DNA of 15,021 nt from Chthoniobacterales bacterium (lineage in GTDB: Bacteria > Verrucomicrobiota > Verrucomicrobiia > Chthoniobacterales > UBA10450), in assembly GCA_025980625.1 (NCBI GenBank), contig JAICXG010000043.1:1-15021 (forward strand). Direction: 5' to 3'. Positions 1-7,172 of the stretch are shown here, piece after piece (within the stretch, counting starts at the first letter, position 1; each line of letters opens with the position of its first letter). Made by a program: the position numbers and the translations under genes. Below the pieces are notes generated by a model. The model was not told the origin of the DNA. It did no database searches and saw nothing but the letters and a program-made list of their open reading frames with translations.

Positions 1-822
1 CGGCTGCCCGCGGCAGGCCGCGACGACGGCTTCCGCAGCGGCTTTGTCCCAGATGCGATCGACGCGATCGTGCTCATCATTTTCGTTCTTTCGGAAATTC
101 GGCCGCTGATAAAGGCCGTCGTAAGTTCCCTTCCCGATCTCGAACCTAGCCGTGACACGCCAATAATCGCGCGCTTCAAAGTTGCGAATCTCGAGCTCGC
201 GATTGACGACGATCGCGAGCGTTGGCGTCTGGACGCGGCCCACGGTGGCAACATTGCCGCCACGCGAGCCGTAGAAGCGCTTCGTGATCGCGCGCGTGCC
301 GTTGATTCCGATGAGCCAGTCGCTCTCGCTCCGCGAACGCGCGGCATCAGCGAGGCCGGCCATCTGCTCGCCGTCGCGCAGGTGGCGGAAAGCGTCGCGA
401 ATTCCTTCCGGCGTCATCGTCTGCATCCAGGCGCGTTTCACCGGCAGCTTTGATTTCGAGAGCTGGTAGAGATTCTGGAAAATCAACTCGCCCTCGCGGC
501 CGGCGTCGCAGGCATTGACGACCAGGTCGATGTCTTTGCGATGAAGAAGTTTCTTCAGCTGGTTGTAGCGGTCTTTGGAATCGGCGCTCGGCTTGAGTCC
601 GAATTTTTCCGGGATAATCGGGAGCGTCTCGAGCCGCCAGTAGCCGTACTTTTTCTTGTCGATATCCTCGGGCATCTCGAGCTCGACAACGTGACCGACG
701 GCCGACGCAATGACGTGTTCGTCGTTTTCGAAGTGGTCGCCTTTTCTCGGAACTTTGCCGAGAGCGCGGGCGAGGTCCTGCGCCACACTCGGTTTCTCGG
801 CGATGATGAGGGTCTTGGGCAT
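1..822 (-). CDS. topB: Type IA DNA topoisomerase (topoisomerase III/TopB-like), N-terminal 274 residues; runs off the window
   Basis: Reading leftward from ATG at 820-822, the frame stays open to base 1, giving 274 codons without a stop; the rest lies outside the window. Type IA topoisomerases cut and rejoin one DNA strand through a tyrosine to relax or decatenate DNA. The N-terminal Toprim domain shows IIAEKPSVAQDLA near residues 5-17 and the acidic DAGREGELIF motif near 115-125. The stretch YWRLETLPIIPEKFGLKP resembles topoisomerase III more than classical TopA. GTRAITKRFYG and GRVQTPTLAIVVNRELEIRN follow, as the family expects before the active site. The catalytic tyrosine and any C-terminal zinc fingers are not in the window. 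It lies 51 bp after dprA, the place usually held by topA, so it may do TopA's job. The family is secure; topA versus topB is a matter of naming. Confidence 0.92.
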   Translation of the reverse strand, partial: MPKTLIIAEKPSVAQDLARALGKVPRKGDHFENDEHVIASAVGHVVELEMPEDIDKKKYGYWRLETLPIIPEKFGLKPSADSKDRYNQLKKLLHRKDIDLVVNACDAGREGELIFQNLYQLSKSKLPVKRAWMQTMTPEGIRDAFRHLRDGEQMAGLADAARSRSESDWLIGINGTRAITKRFYGSRGGNVATVGRVQTPTLAIVVNRELEIRNFEARDYWRVTARFEIGKGTYDGLYQRPNFRKNENDEHDRVDRIWDKAAAEAVVAACRGQP

Positions 823-873
823 GAAGGGAAGCCAAGTAGACCGCCAAAGCGGCCTTTGCAAGTGGCACTCGTG

Positions 874-1974
874 CTACGAGATCTTGACGAAATATTTGCC
901 GGGGAGTTGTTTCACCAGCCGTTTCAATTCGAGCTGGAGAAGAAGCGAGGAGACGGTCGCAGCCGGCAGTTCGCTCGCGGCGCTGATCTGATCGATCGGC
1001 GTCTCGGTTGCCCGGATCGCGTCGTAAACCCGGCGCTCCTCCTCGGCGAGCTGAGGGAGCGGCCGGACTGCCGCTTCGGGCAACTTCGCCTTTTCCGGGA
1101 GCAAAATTTCCAGGTCATCAAGGATATCACTGGCGTCCATCACGAGCTTGGCGCCCTGCTGGATGAGGCGGTTCGAGCCGATGGCGGTGGGCGCGTTGAT
1201 GTGACCGGGCACGGCGTAAACCGAGCGGCCCTGCTCGATCGCCTGTGAAGCGGTAATGAGCGCACCGCTGTTCGCCCCTGCTTCGACGACCAGAATGCCA
1301 TGGCTCCAACCGCTGATGATGCGGTTGCGCATCGGAAAAGTCTGGCGATCCGGCTCAATGGCCATCGAGAACTCGGAGACAATCGCGCCGTTGCCGCTGC
1401 GAATTTTTTCAGCCAGCGCGGCATTTTCCGGCGGATATAGTTTCGTTAGGCCGGAGCCGATCACGGCAATCGTGCGGCCTTTGGCGGCGAGTGCGCCGTG
1501 GTGCGCGGCGGTGTCGATTCCGCGCGCCAGCCCGCTGATGACGGTGAGGCCGGCATAGGCGAGCTGATACGAGAGTTTCTTCGCCGACTCGGCACCATAG
1601 TGACTCGTGCGGCGCGAACCAATCACCGCAATAGCATGTTGGTCGCGCTCCGTCAGTTCGCCCCAGAGGTAGAGCACGATTGGCGGCGCGTGGATTTCGC
1701 GGAGCTGTCGCGGATACATCGGCGACTCGGCGGTGATGACTTCCGCGCCGAAGTCGCGAATCCGTTGCAACTCCGCCGCGAGATCGACGGTTGAGTCCCA
1801 GTTTGCGATCTGCTCGGCAACTTCGTTCCCGATGCCCTCGATGCCGCGCAGTTCGCTCCGCTTCGCCGACAGAATTCGCTCCGGCGTTCCAAACACCTCA
1901 AGCAGCTTGCGCAGCCGCACCGGCCCCATCGTGGGAAGCATGTTGAGCGCGATACACGCCTCGGTGCTGTTCAT
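874..1974 (-). CDS. dprA: DNA-processing protein DprA (Smf), 366 aa
   Basis: DprA binds incoming single-stranded DNA during natural transformation and loads RecA. The order is an N-terminal helix-hairpin-helix region (about 1-60), the Rossmann-like DprA domain (about 110-290) and a C-terminal winged helix (about 310-366). Visible motifs are AVIGSRRTSHYG (116-127), SGLARGIDTAAHHGA (147-161), GSGLTKLYPPEN (173-184), FPMRNRIISGWS (213-224) and EAGANSGALITA (231-242). The frame continues upstream to 2145, but that would overlap ssb. ATG at 1974 has a good Shine-Dalgarno AAGGAG (1984-1989) and gives a normal family length. It lies 58 bp downstream of ssb and 51 bp upstream of the topoisomerase, probably in one transcript. 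Its presence suggests, but does not prove, competence. One CCTAACGA motif lies inside it at 1443-1450. Confidence 0.97.
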   Translation of the reverse strand: MNSTEACIALNMLPTMGPVRLRKLLEVFGTPERILSAKRSELRGIEGIGNEVAEQIANWDSTVDLAAELQRIRDFGAEVITAESPMYPRQLREIHAPPIVLYLWGELTERDQHAIAVIGSRRTSHYGAESAKKLSYQLAYAGLTVISGLARGIDTAAHHGALAAKGRTIAVIGSGLTKLYPPENAALAEKIRSGNGAIVSEFSMAIEPDRQTFPMRNRIISGWSHGILVVEAGANSGALITASQAIEQGRSVYAVPGHINAPTAIGSNRLIQQGAKLVMDASDILDDLEILLPEKAKLPEAAVRPLPQLAEEERRVYDAIRATETPIDQISAASELPAATVSSLLLQLELKRLVKQLPGKYFVKIS

Positions 1975-2032
1975 CGTCAGTTTCTCCTTCATATACGTGC
2001 AGACTACCGCGCACGTATTGGCGCAAGGAGGA

Positions 2033-2491
2033 TCAAAACGGGATCTCGTCTTCGTCCGGCTCGGCTGGCGGGGCATTCTTGGGAGGAGCGGCGGTGCGGC
2101 CGCTCGGCCGATTGCGCGACCCTTCTTCCGCTTCCTCACCGCCACCGGCGCCGCCCGGCCGGCTGCCGAGCATCTGCATCGCTTCGCCCATCACTTTGAG
2201 CTTGCTCCGCTTCTGGCCGGTTTGTTTGTCATCCCAGGTGTCGAGCTGGAGCCGCCCTTCGATGAAAACCGATCGACCTTTTCGCAGGTACTCGGCTGCG
2301 ACTTCCGCCGTGCGCCCCCAGAAGGTGACGTCGACAAAGGTGACCTCTTCGCGTTTCTCGCCGGTGTCGAGGGTGTATTGCCGGTTAACGGCGATGCCAA
2401 GGTCGGTTACCGCGGTGCCTTTGGGCGTGTAACGCACTTCCGGGTCCCGCGTCAGGTTCCCGAGCAGGAGAACTTTGTTATAGCTGGCCAT
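2033..2491 (-). CDS. ssb: Single-stranded DNA-binding protein SSB, 152 aa
   Basis: SSB coats single-stranded DNA during replication, repair and recombination. The OB fold occupies about residues 1-110: it opens with MASYNKVLLLGNLTRDPEVR and contains TPKGTAVTDLGIAVNR, FVDVTFWGRTAEVAAEYLRKG and VFIEGRLQLDTWDDKQTGQKR. A low-complexity Gly/Glu/Pro linker follows, and the protein ends in the acidic tip DEDEIPF, the usual docking site for partner proteins. Length is normal. It starts 21 bp after the rpsF stop and is followed by dprA. The common rpsF-ssb-rpsR-rplI order is not kept: neither rpsR nor rplI is in the window. Confidence 0.98.
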   Translation of the reverse strand: MASYNKVLLLGNLTRDPEVRYTPKGTAVTDLGIAVNRQYTLDTGEKREEVTFVDVTFWGRTAEVAAEYLRKGRSVFIEGRLQLDTWDDKQTGQKRSKLKVMGEAMQMLGSRPGGAGGGEEAEEGSRNRPSGRTAAPPKNAPPAEPDEDEIPF

Positions 2492-2512
2492 GCCGCTCTT
2501 CTAGCGAAGCGC

Positions 2513-2836
2513 TCAGGCTTCTGCCATCTTCTTTTTCGTTTCCTTTTTCTCGCGCAGCTTCTGGTAATGCTGTCGGTAGACTTCTGGGTCGAGCTTGAAT
2601 TTGGCCTGCAATTTTTTGATCAGGTCGGGCTCGGCGTGAAAGACGAAATTGACGTAATAGCCGCTGTCGAGCTCGCCCGCGACGTAGGAAAACTGCCGCT
2701 TGTCCATCTTCTGGACCTGCTCGATCTCCGCGCCTTCTTTCTGAAATTCGGCCTCGAGGCGGTCAACGATATCCTTCAGGTTGTCGTCCTTGCCCTGAGT
2801 GTCGAGGACAAGGAGTGCTTCGTAACGGTGCTTCAT
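2513..2836 (-). CDS. rpsF: 30S ribosomal protein S6, 107 aa
   Basis: S6 binds the 30S platform next to S18. The sequence starts MKHRYEALLVLDTQGKDD and has the ferredoxin-like S6 fold, with KEGAEIEQVQKMDKRQFSY, GYYVNFVFHAEPDLIKKL and a lysine-rich C-terminal tail ending KKKMAEA. The open frame extends upstream to 2905, but ATG at 2836 matches the family start and overlaps the pth stop as ATGA (2833-2836), a layout typical of translational coupling. The stop at 2513 is 21 bp before ssb. Confidence 0.97.
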   Translation of the reverse strand: MKHRYEALLVLDTQGKDDNLKDIVDRLEAEFQKEGAEIEQVQKMDKRQFSYVAGELDSGYYVNFVFHAEPDLIKKLQAKFKLDPEVYRQHYQKLREKKETKKKMAEA

Positions 2837-3417
2837 TTCTCTTCGGTTTCTTGTGGTTGATTGAACAGATTCATCGCAGCAATCAGCCCTTTGTCGATGG
2901 CGCATTTCACGGCCTCAGCAGCGCGGCGAATGGCCGCATCGAGGCGCGGTTGTTCTTCTTCAAAAAACCGGCCGAGCACGTAATCGGTCGCGCCTTGGGC
3001 CGGGGCGGCGCCGATCCCGATTCGCAGCCGTGGCACCGCGTCGGTGCCAAAATGTTCGCAGACGGATTCGAGTCCGTTATGTCCGCCGGAGCTGCCTTGC
3101 GCGCGCAAGCGCAAACGGCCCAGGGGAAGGGCAAAATCATCCAGCACAACCAGCGTCTCGGCCGGCGCGATCTTGTAAAAATTTGCGATCGCCGCGACGG
3201 CTTCGCCGCTGCGGTTCATGAAGGTTGCCGGCTTTGCTAAAATGATCGACTCCCATTTCGCCCAGCCCGCGCGCCATTTTTGCGAGTAATCCCAGGGTAA
3301 CTGCCAATCAGCCATTAACCGGTCGAGCACCATGAAACCAATGTTGTGACGCGACCGCTGATATTCCGCGCCGGGATTTCCCAAGCCGGCGACAAGGCGG
3401 ATTTTTGCTTCTTCCAT
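2833..3417 (-). CDS. pth: Peptidyl-tRNA hydrolase, 194 aa
   Basis: Pth cleaves peptidyl-tRNAs released early from ribosomes, recycling tRNA. The start MEEAKIRLVAGLGNPGAEYQ places the first strand and glycine loop at residues 9-16. RHNIGF carries the catalytic His (H24). PATFMNRSGEAV and DDFALPLGRLRLR with GSSGGHNGL are the other conserved blocks. Length is normal for the family. The frame is open further upstream to 3573, but that would run into the divergent glycosyltransferase and add unrelated residues, so ATG at 3417 is chosen. It overlaps rpsF by 4 bp and is the first gene of the pth-rpsF-ssb-dprA-topoisomerase group. G+C over 3001-3180 is 116/180 by hand count. Confidence 0.97.
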   Translation of the reverse strand: MEEAKIRLVAGLGNPGAEYQRSRHNIGFMVLDRLMADWQLPWDYSQKWRAGWAKWESIILAKPATFMNRSGEAVAAIANFYKIAPAETLVVLDDFALPLGRLRLRAQGSSGGHNGLESVCEHFGTDAVPRLRIGIGAAPAQGATDYVLGRFFEEEQPRLDAAIRRAAEAVKCAIDKGLIAAMNLFNQPQETEEK

Positions 3418-3499
3418 CAGCCTGAGTTTACCTGAGGTCGGCAACACTTCGAATCCGCTGGGTTGAAAATCCGTCCGGCTCGGCCATTGAAGTTGCTGT

Positions 3500-4270
3500 T
3501 TGCGAGCCTTCGTCATCAACCTCGACACTGCGACCGATCGCTGGACCTTCGTCCAACAATCCTTCGCCCACACTCGGCTGGCTCTCTGCCGCGTTTCGGC
3601 GATCGACGCTACTTTTATTACTCTTCCGCACCGGGACTATTCCGAAGCTCTTTATCGCTGGTTTCATGGCCGTATGAGTAACCCGCGTGAGCTTGCGTGT
3701 TACCTGAGCCATCTCAAGGCCATGAAGGCATTCCTCGACACATCAGACACTCACGCGATGATTGCCGAGGATGACATTGTGCTTGAGGCGGATGCCGAGA
3801 GCGCGATCGAAGGCGCACTTAACCACGCACAACACTGGAACATCCTCCGCCTCACCGGGCTGAGTCACGGTCATCCCCTTCCTGCTGGCCTGATGTGCGC
3901 GAGATACAGTCTTTGCATCAATCTCGGGCGACTGAAAGGCTGCGGCGCATATCTGGTCGATCGCCGCGCGGCAAAGACATTAGTGGAGAAGCTGCTGCCG
4001 ATGGGCCTGCCTTATGATCATGCGATCGATCGCGAATGGCGCTGGGGTTTGCGCGCCGCCTCGCTCTTGCCGCACCCCGTGTCACAAACCTCGAGCGAAT
4101 TTCTTTCGTCCGTTCAGCCCGGGATTTATGCGAAACTGTGGTGGCCGCATCGCTATCTCGGCACTTATCCTTATCAGGCGGTGAACGAGTTATGCCGGTG
4201 GCTGTTCCGCGGCAGTCACTATCTTGCGCTCAAACTCACCGCAACTGCCCGCAAACAAAAACGGGGGTGA
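3500..4270 (+). CDS. Glycosyltransferase family 25 (LPS-type) protein, 256 aa, TTG start
   Basis: GT25 enzymes transfer sugars, often galactose, to lipopolysaccharide or other glycans in the cytoplasm. Visible features are the opening strand MRAFVINLDTATDRW (with INLD at 6-9), NPRELACYLSHLKAMKAFL (61-79), the metal-binding EDDIVLE (90-96), GRLKGCGAYLVDRRAAKTLVE (143-163) and DHAIDREW (173-180). No signal peptide is seen. An in-frame stop at 3488-3490 leaves TTG at 3500 as the only start that keeps the first strand; no clear Shine-Dalgarno is visible. It is the only plus-strand gene among seven minus-strand genes, lying between rplY (6 bp, tail to tail) and pth (82 bp, divergent). G+C over 3601-3780 is 92/180 (51%) by hand count, below pth (64% over 3001-3180), which hints at acquisition. 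The acceptor cannot be told. Confidence 0.88.
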   Translation: MRAFVINLDTATDRWTFVQQSFAHTRLALCRVSAIDATFITLPHRDYSEALYRWFHGRMSNPRELACYLSHLKAMKAFLDTSDTHAMIAEDDIVLEADAESAIEGALNHAQHWNILRLTGLSHGHPLPAGLMCARYSLCINLGRLKGCGAYLVDRRAAKTLVEKLLPMGLPYDHAIDREWRWGLRAASLLPHPVSQTSSEFLSSVQPGIYAKLWWPHRYLGTYPYQAVNELCRWLFRGSHYLALKLTATARKQKRG

Positions 4271-4276
4271 GGCAGA

Positions 4277-4969
4277 CTACCTCTTTGCTTCCTTCGCCGG
4301 GGTCGCCGCAGGTGTCGCAGCCGCGCCCGCCTCGGCGCCCTCCTTCTTCTCCGTGATCACCTCCGGAGCGGTCGCCGCTTCGGCTTCGACCGGCGCTTCC
4401 TCGACCGTCGGCGCGATGACGGAGAAGGCGGTGAGATCCGCCGGCACGCGCGTCTTCACACCTTCGGGCAGCGGAATATCAGTTACGTGAATCGCATCCC
4501 CGATGTTGAGATGCGACACGTCAACCGTGATCACATCCGGCAGGTTTTTTGGCAGACATTCGATCTCGAGTGAACGCAACGCCTGCTCGAGCAATCCTCC
4601 GAACGTTTTCACACCCTCGGGCGTGCCGACAGGCTCGAGCGGCACTTCGGCTTCGATCATCTCGTCCATTGAGACTGCGTGGAAATCGATGTGTAGAACG
4701 TCGCCGCCGACTGGTGAGTGTTGCACCTCCTGCACGAGCGCGAGGCGACTGCCGCTCTCGCCCTCGATCTCGAGCTCGACGAGAATGTTTTCGCCCGAGG
4801 CGTGACTGAACATGAGCGAAATGTCGCGCTTCGAGATCTGGAGCGGCTCGGGCTGCTGTCTGGCGCCATAAATGATCGCCGGCACGCCGCCCTGCGCCTT
4901 GATTTTGCGCACCGCGGAACGGCCCATGCCGCTCCGGCGCGAAGCTGAAAGTTTTACTTGTTTGGCCAT
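4277..4969 (-). CDS. rplY: 50S ribosomal protein L25/general stress protein Ctc, 230 aa
   Basis: The long (Ctc-type) L25 binds 5S rRNA. The N-terminal L25 domain (about 1-95) begins MAKQVKLSASRRSGMGRSAV and includes GGVPAIIYGARQQPEPLQIS and VQHSPVGGDVLHIDFHAV. The C-terminal TL5 beta domain (about 100-190) includes EVPLEPVGTPEGVKTFGGLL, LEIECLPKNLPDVITVDVS and LNIGDAIHVTDIPLPEGVK. An Ala/Glu-rich tail follows, as in many long L25 proteins. An AGGA Shine-Dalgarno lies 8 bases before the ATG. It begins 12 bp after prs and is probably co-transcribed with it. Confidence 0.96.
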   Translation of the reverse strand: MAKQVKLSASRRSGMGRSAVRKIKAQGGVPAIIYGARQQPEPLQISKRDISLMFSHASGENILVELEIEGESGSRLALVQEVQHSPVGGDVLHIDFHAVSMDEMIEAEVPLEPVGTPEGVKTFGGLLEQALRSLEIECLPKNLPDVITVDVSHLNIGDAIHVTDIPLPEGVKTRVPADLTAFSVIAPTVEEAPVEAEAATAPEVITEKKEGAEAGAAATPAATPAKEAKR

Positions 4970-4981
4970 GGTCGTGTCCTG

Positions 4982-5944
4982 CTATTGCGCGCCGCCGTCA
5001 ATCTTGAAAAGCGAAGAAACGGACTCGTCTTTGTGAATCCGCTTGATTCCTTCCCCGAGCAGCTCAGAGACGCAAAGCACCGTGATGGTAAATCCCTCCA
5101 CGGTGCGAACGGGCGTGCTATTGGTGGTAACTAATTCCTTAATTTCCGACTTTTGCAACCGCTCGACCGCCACGCCGGCGAGCACCGTATGCGCGACGCC
5201 GGCATAGATATCGAGCGCCCCGTTCTTCTTCAGCAATGAAGCTGCCGAAGTGAGCGTGCCGGCCGTCTCGGTGAGATCGTCGACGAGAAAGACATCGCAA
5301 TCTTGTACTTCGCCGATGAGGTAGAGCGCTTCCGTCTCAGTCGCGCTCTTGCGCTGCTTCGCTACGATCGCGAGGCTCGCGCCGAGTGCCTGGGCGTAAG
5401 CACTCGCCATTTTCAAGCCGCCGACGTCGGGCGACACGACCACCGTCTTGCGCTTCAGCTTTTCGCGCACGTAACGGATCAGCACCGGGAGCGAGTAAAG
5501 ATGATCGACCGGGATATCGAAGAATCCCTGCACCTGCTGCGCATGGAGATCCATCGTCAACACCCGGCTCACGCCCGCCGCCGTGAGCAGATTGGCCACG
5601 AGCTTGGCCGTGATCGGCACCCGCGGTTTGTCTTTGCGGTCCTGCCGCGCGTATCCGAAAAACGGAATCACTGCCGTGATGCGATCGGCGCTCGCGCGGC
5701 GTGCCGCATCTACCATGATGAGCAATTCCATCAGGTGCTCGTTCGTCGGCGGGCTTGTCGGTTGAACAATGAAAACATCGCGGCCGCGAATGTTCTCCTC
5801 GAACCTGACGTAAGTCTCGCCGTCGGGAAACGAGCTGAGTGTCGCCGCCCCAAGCGGCACACCAATGACCTCGCAGATGCGCCGGGCCAATTCCGGATTG
5901 GCCGAGCCGGAAAAGACTTTGAGCTCAGGCTGAAGCGCAAACAT
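4982..5944 (-). CDS. prs: Ribose-phosphate pyrophosphokinase (PRPP synthetase), 320 aa
   Basis: Prs makes PRPP from ribose 5-phosphate and ATP for nucleotide, NAD, histidine and tryptophan synthesis. The sequence shows FSGSANPELA (11-20), FPDGETYVRFEENIRG (39-54), the catalytic-loop start PFFGYARQDRK (94-104), MDLHAQQVQGFFDIP (131-145) and the PRPP-binding loop VDDLTETAGT (221-230). Most class I enzymes have D(I/M)xDTxGT in that loop; LTETAGT is a variant that keeps the acidic pair. Length is standard. The start has no good Shine-Dalgarno. rplY follows after 12 bp. PRPP synthesis sits in the same window as nadE, but the two genes are not linked in one operon. Confidence 0.98.
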   Translation of the reverse strand: MFALQPELKVFSGSANPELARRICEVIGVPLGAATLSSFPDGETYVRFEENIRGRDVFIVQPTSPPTNEHLMELLIMVDAARRASADRITAVIPFFGYARQDRKDKPRVPITAKLVANLLTAAGVSRVLTMDLHAQQVQGFFDIPVDHLYSLPVLIRYVREKLKRKTVVVSPDVGGLKMASAYAQALGASLAIVAKQRKSATETEALYLIGEVQDCDVFLVDDLTETAGTLTSAASLLKKNGALDIYAGVAHTVLAGVAVERLQKSEIKELVTTNSTPVRTVEGFTITVLCVSELLGEGIKRIHKDESVSSLFKIDGGAQ

Positions 5945-5958
5945 TTGCGAGGGTCGTT

Positions 5959-5988
5959 ACCTTAGGCGGAGTGCGGCGCCGTTGGCAA
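5959..5988 (-). promoter_or_regulatory. Candidate sigma70-type promoter for prs-rplY
   Basis: On the minus strand TTGCCA (5983-5988; five of six matches to TTGACA) is followed after 18 bases by TAAGGT (5959-5964; three of six matches to TATAAT). The -10 box ends 14 bases before the prs ATG, so the leader would be very short. This is a visual match only, and the -10 is weak. Confidence 0.3.
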
Positions 5989-6007
5989 AGAGAATTGTTG
6001 TCCTCAA

Positions 6008-6286
6008 TTAGAAGGAAGAACGCAGTTTCTCCTTCTTCTCTTCGCAATCGGATTGCAAACGCCGCAGCTCTGCTGCGAGCTGTTTCTCGAGTTGCTCCAC
6101 TTCTTCGAAATTCCCGCTCTGTTGCGCTTCGCGGATTTTGCCGCGCAGGAACAGCTCCTTCTCCGCGATCCGCGCTTTAAAGGTGGACTCGATTTCCGCG
6201 ATTTGCGCCTTTTGCTCGTCGTTTAATTTTATTGTCGGCGCACTCTTTTCGAGTCTTTCCATCGCAAGTTCGTAAGCCGATTTCAT
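6008..6286 (-). CDS. Conserved-looking small coiled-coil protein, 92 aa, unknown function
   Basis: The protein starts MKSAYELAMERLEKSAPTIK and is almost entirely charged and helical: DEQKAQIAEIESTFKARIAE, LFLRGKIREAQQSGNFEEVE and LEKQLAAELRRLQSDCEEKK. Heptad-like spacing of Leu, Ile and Ala suggests one long coiled coil, perhaps a homo-oligomer. It has no signal peptide, membrane segment or catalytic motif. It ends 63 bp before the prs start, in the same direction, and is divergent from the HAD gene across a 56-bp gap. It resembles small hypotheticals I associate with Verrucomicrobiota and Planctomycetota, but I cannot name a family. Codon use and spacing favour a real gene. Confidence 0.82.
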   Translation of the reverse strand: MKSAYELAMERLEKSAPTIKLNDEQKAQIAEIESTFKARIAEKELFLRGKIREAQQSGNFEEVEQLEKQLAAELRRLQSDCEEKKEKLRSSF

Positions 6287-6305
6287 CCTTCCGGTAATCG
6301 ATGCA

Positions 6306-6333
6306 TTGCGGAGCTGAAATCAATTCCTAAATT
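6306..6333 (+). promoter_or_regulatory. Candidate promoter for the HAD phosphatase gene
   Basis: TTGCGG (6306-6311) and TAAATT (6328-6333, four of six matches to TATAAT) are 16 bases apart. The -10 box ends 9 bases before the ATG at 6343, and no Shine-Dalgarno is seen. If real, the mRNA would be leaderless or nearly so. The match is visual and weak at -35. Confidence 0.28.
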
Positions 6334-6342
6334 CACTCATAG

Positions 6343-7110
6343 ATGCCGCAGAAGATCCAGCTCGTTAGTACCGACTTCGACGGGACACTTGTCTCCCATG
6401 CGAGCGATCCGGTCTTCGATCACGATTGCATGGCGCTGATTCGCGACCTGCAGCGCGAAGGCGCGATTTGGGCGATCAACACCGGCCGCTCCGTTAGTTT
6501 GCTCGAGGAAGGACTGCAAGATTTCGGCTTCCCGATTCAGCCTGATTTTATCCTAACGAGTGAAAGAGATGTTTTCCGACCGGCAAACTCCGGCTGGGAA
6601 CCATATGGCGACTGGAATGAGCGCTGCGCGCAGGCGCACGCTGAGCTTTACCATTCAGCCTCATCGGTGCTCGCCGAAGTGGTGGACTTTGTGACCCGCG
6701 AAACCAAAGCGCGCGTCATCTATGAGATTGACCAGCCGGTCGGCCTCATCGCCACGAGCGAAGAAGAGATGAACCGTGTGACCGAATTCATCGGCCGGGC
6801 CGGAAGCGGTGAGCCGAAATTCCACTATCAGCGCAACACTACTTACCTGCGTTTCTGCCACGCCGATTATCACAAGGGGGCGGCGCTCAAGGAACTCTCT
6901 CGCCTAACGAATATAGGTCGCGAAACCATCTTCGCCGCCGGCGACCATCACAACGACATCTCGATGCTCGATGGTCGATACGCCGGATTACCGGCCTGCC
7001 CGGCAAACGCCATCGATGAGGTCAAGGAGGCAGTTCGCCGCGCGGGCGGCTGGGTGGCGGAACAGGAATATGGCGCCGGCGTTCACGAAGCGCTGCTCCA
7101 TTTCTTGTAG
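6343..7110 (+). CDS. HAD superfamily hydrolase (Cof-type/sucrose-phosphatase-like phosphatase), 255 aa
   Basis: This is a predicted cytoplasmic phosphatase using an aspartyl-phosphate intermediate. Motif I is DFDGTL (nucleophile D11, acid D13), motif II is NTGR (46-49), motif III Lys is in HKGAALKEL (K178) and motif IV is GDHHNDISML (200-209; D201 and D205 bind Mg). The cap lies between motifs II and III (about 80-160), fitting the type IIB (Cof) arrangement. The substrate is probably a sugar phosphate or similar small molecule but cannot be read from the sequence. The stop codon TAG (7108-7110) lies inside the left end of the inverted-repeat element at 7105-7172. Two CCTAACGA motifs lie in the gene (6552, 6903), read as Leu-Thr-Ser and Leu-Thr-Asn with rare CTA codons; one further rare TTA codon lies outside the motif. 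Confidence 0.9.
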   Translation: MPQKIQLVSTDFDGTLVSHASDPVFDHDCMALIRDLQREGAIWAINTGRSVSLLEEGLQDFGFPIQPDFILTSERDVFRPANSGWEPYGDWNERCAQAHAELYHSASSVLAEVVDFVTRETKARVIYEIDQPVGLIATSEEEMNRVTEFIGRAGSGEPKFHYQRNTTYLRFCHADYHKGAALKELSRLTNIGRETIFAAGDHHNDISMLDGRYAGLPACPANAIDEVKEAVRRAGGWVAEQEYGAGVHEALLHFL

Positions 7111-7172
7111 CCCGCGGCGGTGGCGCTAGCTGTCCCAAGCCTGCGCCAGCCGTCGAAGACCGGCGGCTACAA
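7105..7172. repeat. 68-bp inverted-repeat (REP-like) hairpin element between convergent genes
   Basis: The element is bounded by TTGTAGCC (7105-7112) and its exact reverse complement GGCTACAA (7165-7172). Inside, TGGCGC (7121-7126) pairs with GCGCCA (7143-7148), and CGG (7118-7120) can extend onto CCG (7150-7152) across a bulged G. The result is a long imperfect hairpin around a 16-base loop. Both flanking stop codons are part of the ends: TAG of the HAD gene at 7108-7110, and TAG of the convergent 165-aa gene at 7167-7169. It could act as a bidirectional terminator, though no U-run follows, or be a small mobile REP-like repeat. Only this copy is clear in the window. Confidence 0.6.

Noticed and set aside
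541..1248. Plus-strand open frame of 235 codons opposite the topoisomerase and dprA
   Set aside because: Antisense shadow; the minus strand carries unmistakable Toprim and DprA motifs.
1975..2145. N-terminal extension of DprA by 57 residues
   Set aside because: It would overlap ssb, is Arg/Pro-rich noise, and the internal ATG at 1974 has a good Shine-Dalgarno and the family start.
1733..2860. Plus-strand open frame of 375 codons opposite dprA, ssb and rpsF
   Set aside because: It spans three well-conserved minus-strand genes and their gaps; no recognisable domain.
3418..3573. N-terminal extension of Pth by 52 residues into the divergent gene
   Set aside because: The family begins at the strand before GLGNPG; the extension is not conserved-looking and overlaps the glycosyltransferase start.
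5303..5965. Plus-strand open frame of 220 codons opposite prs
   Set aside because: Antisense of PRPP synthetase with no homologous pattern of its own.
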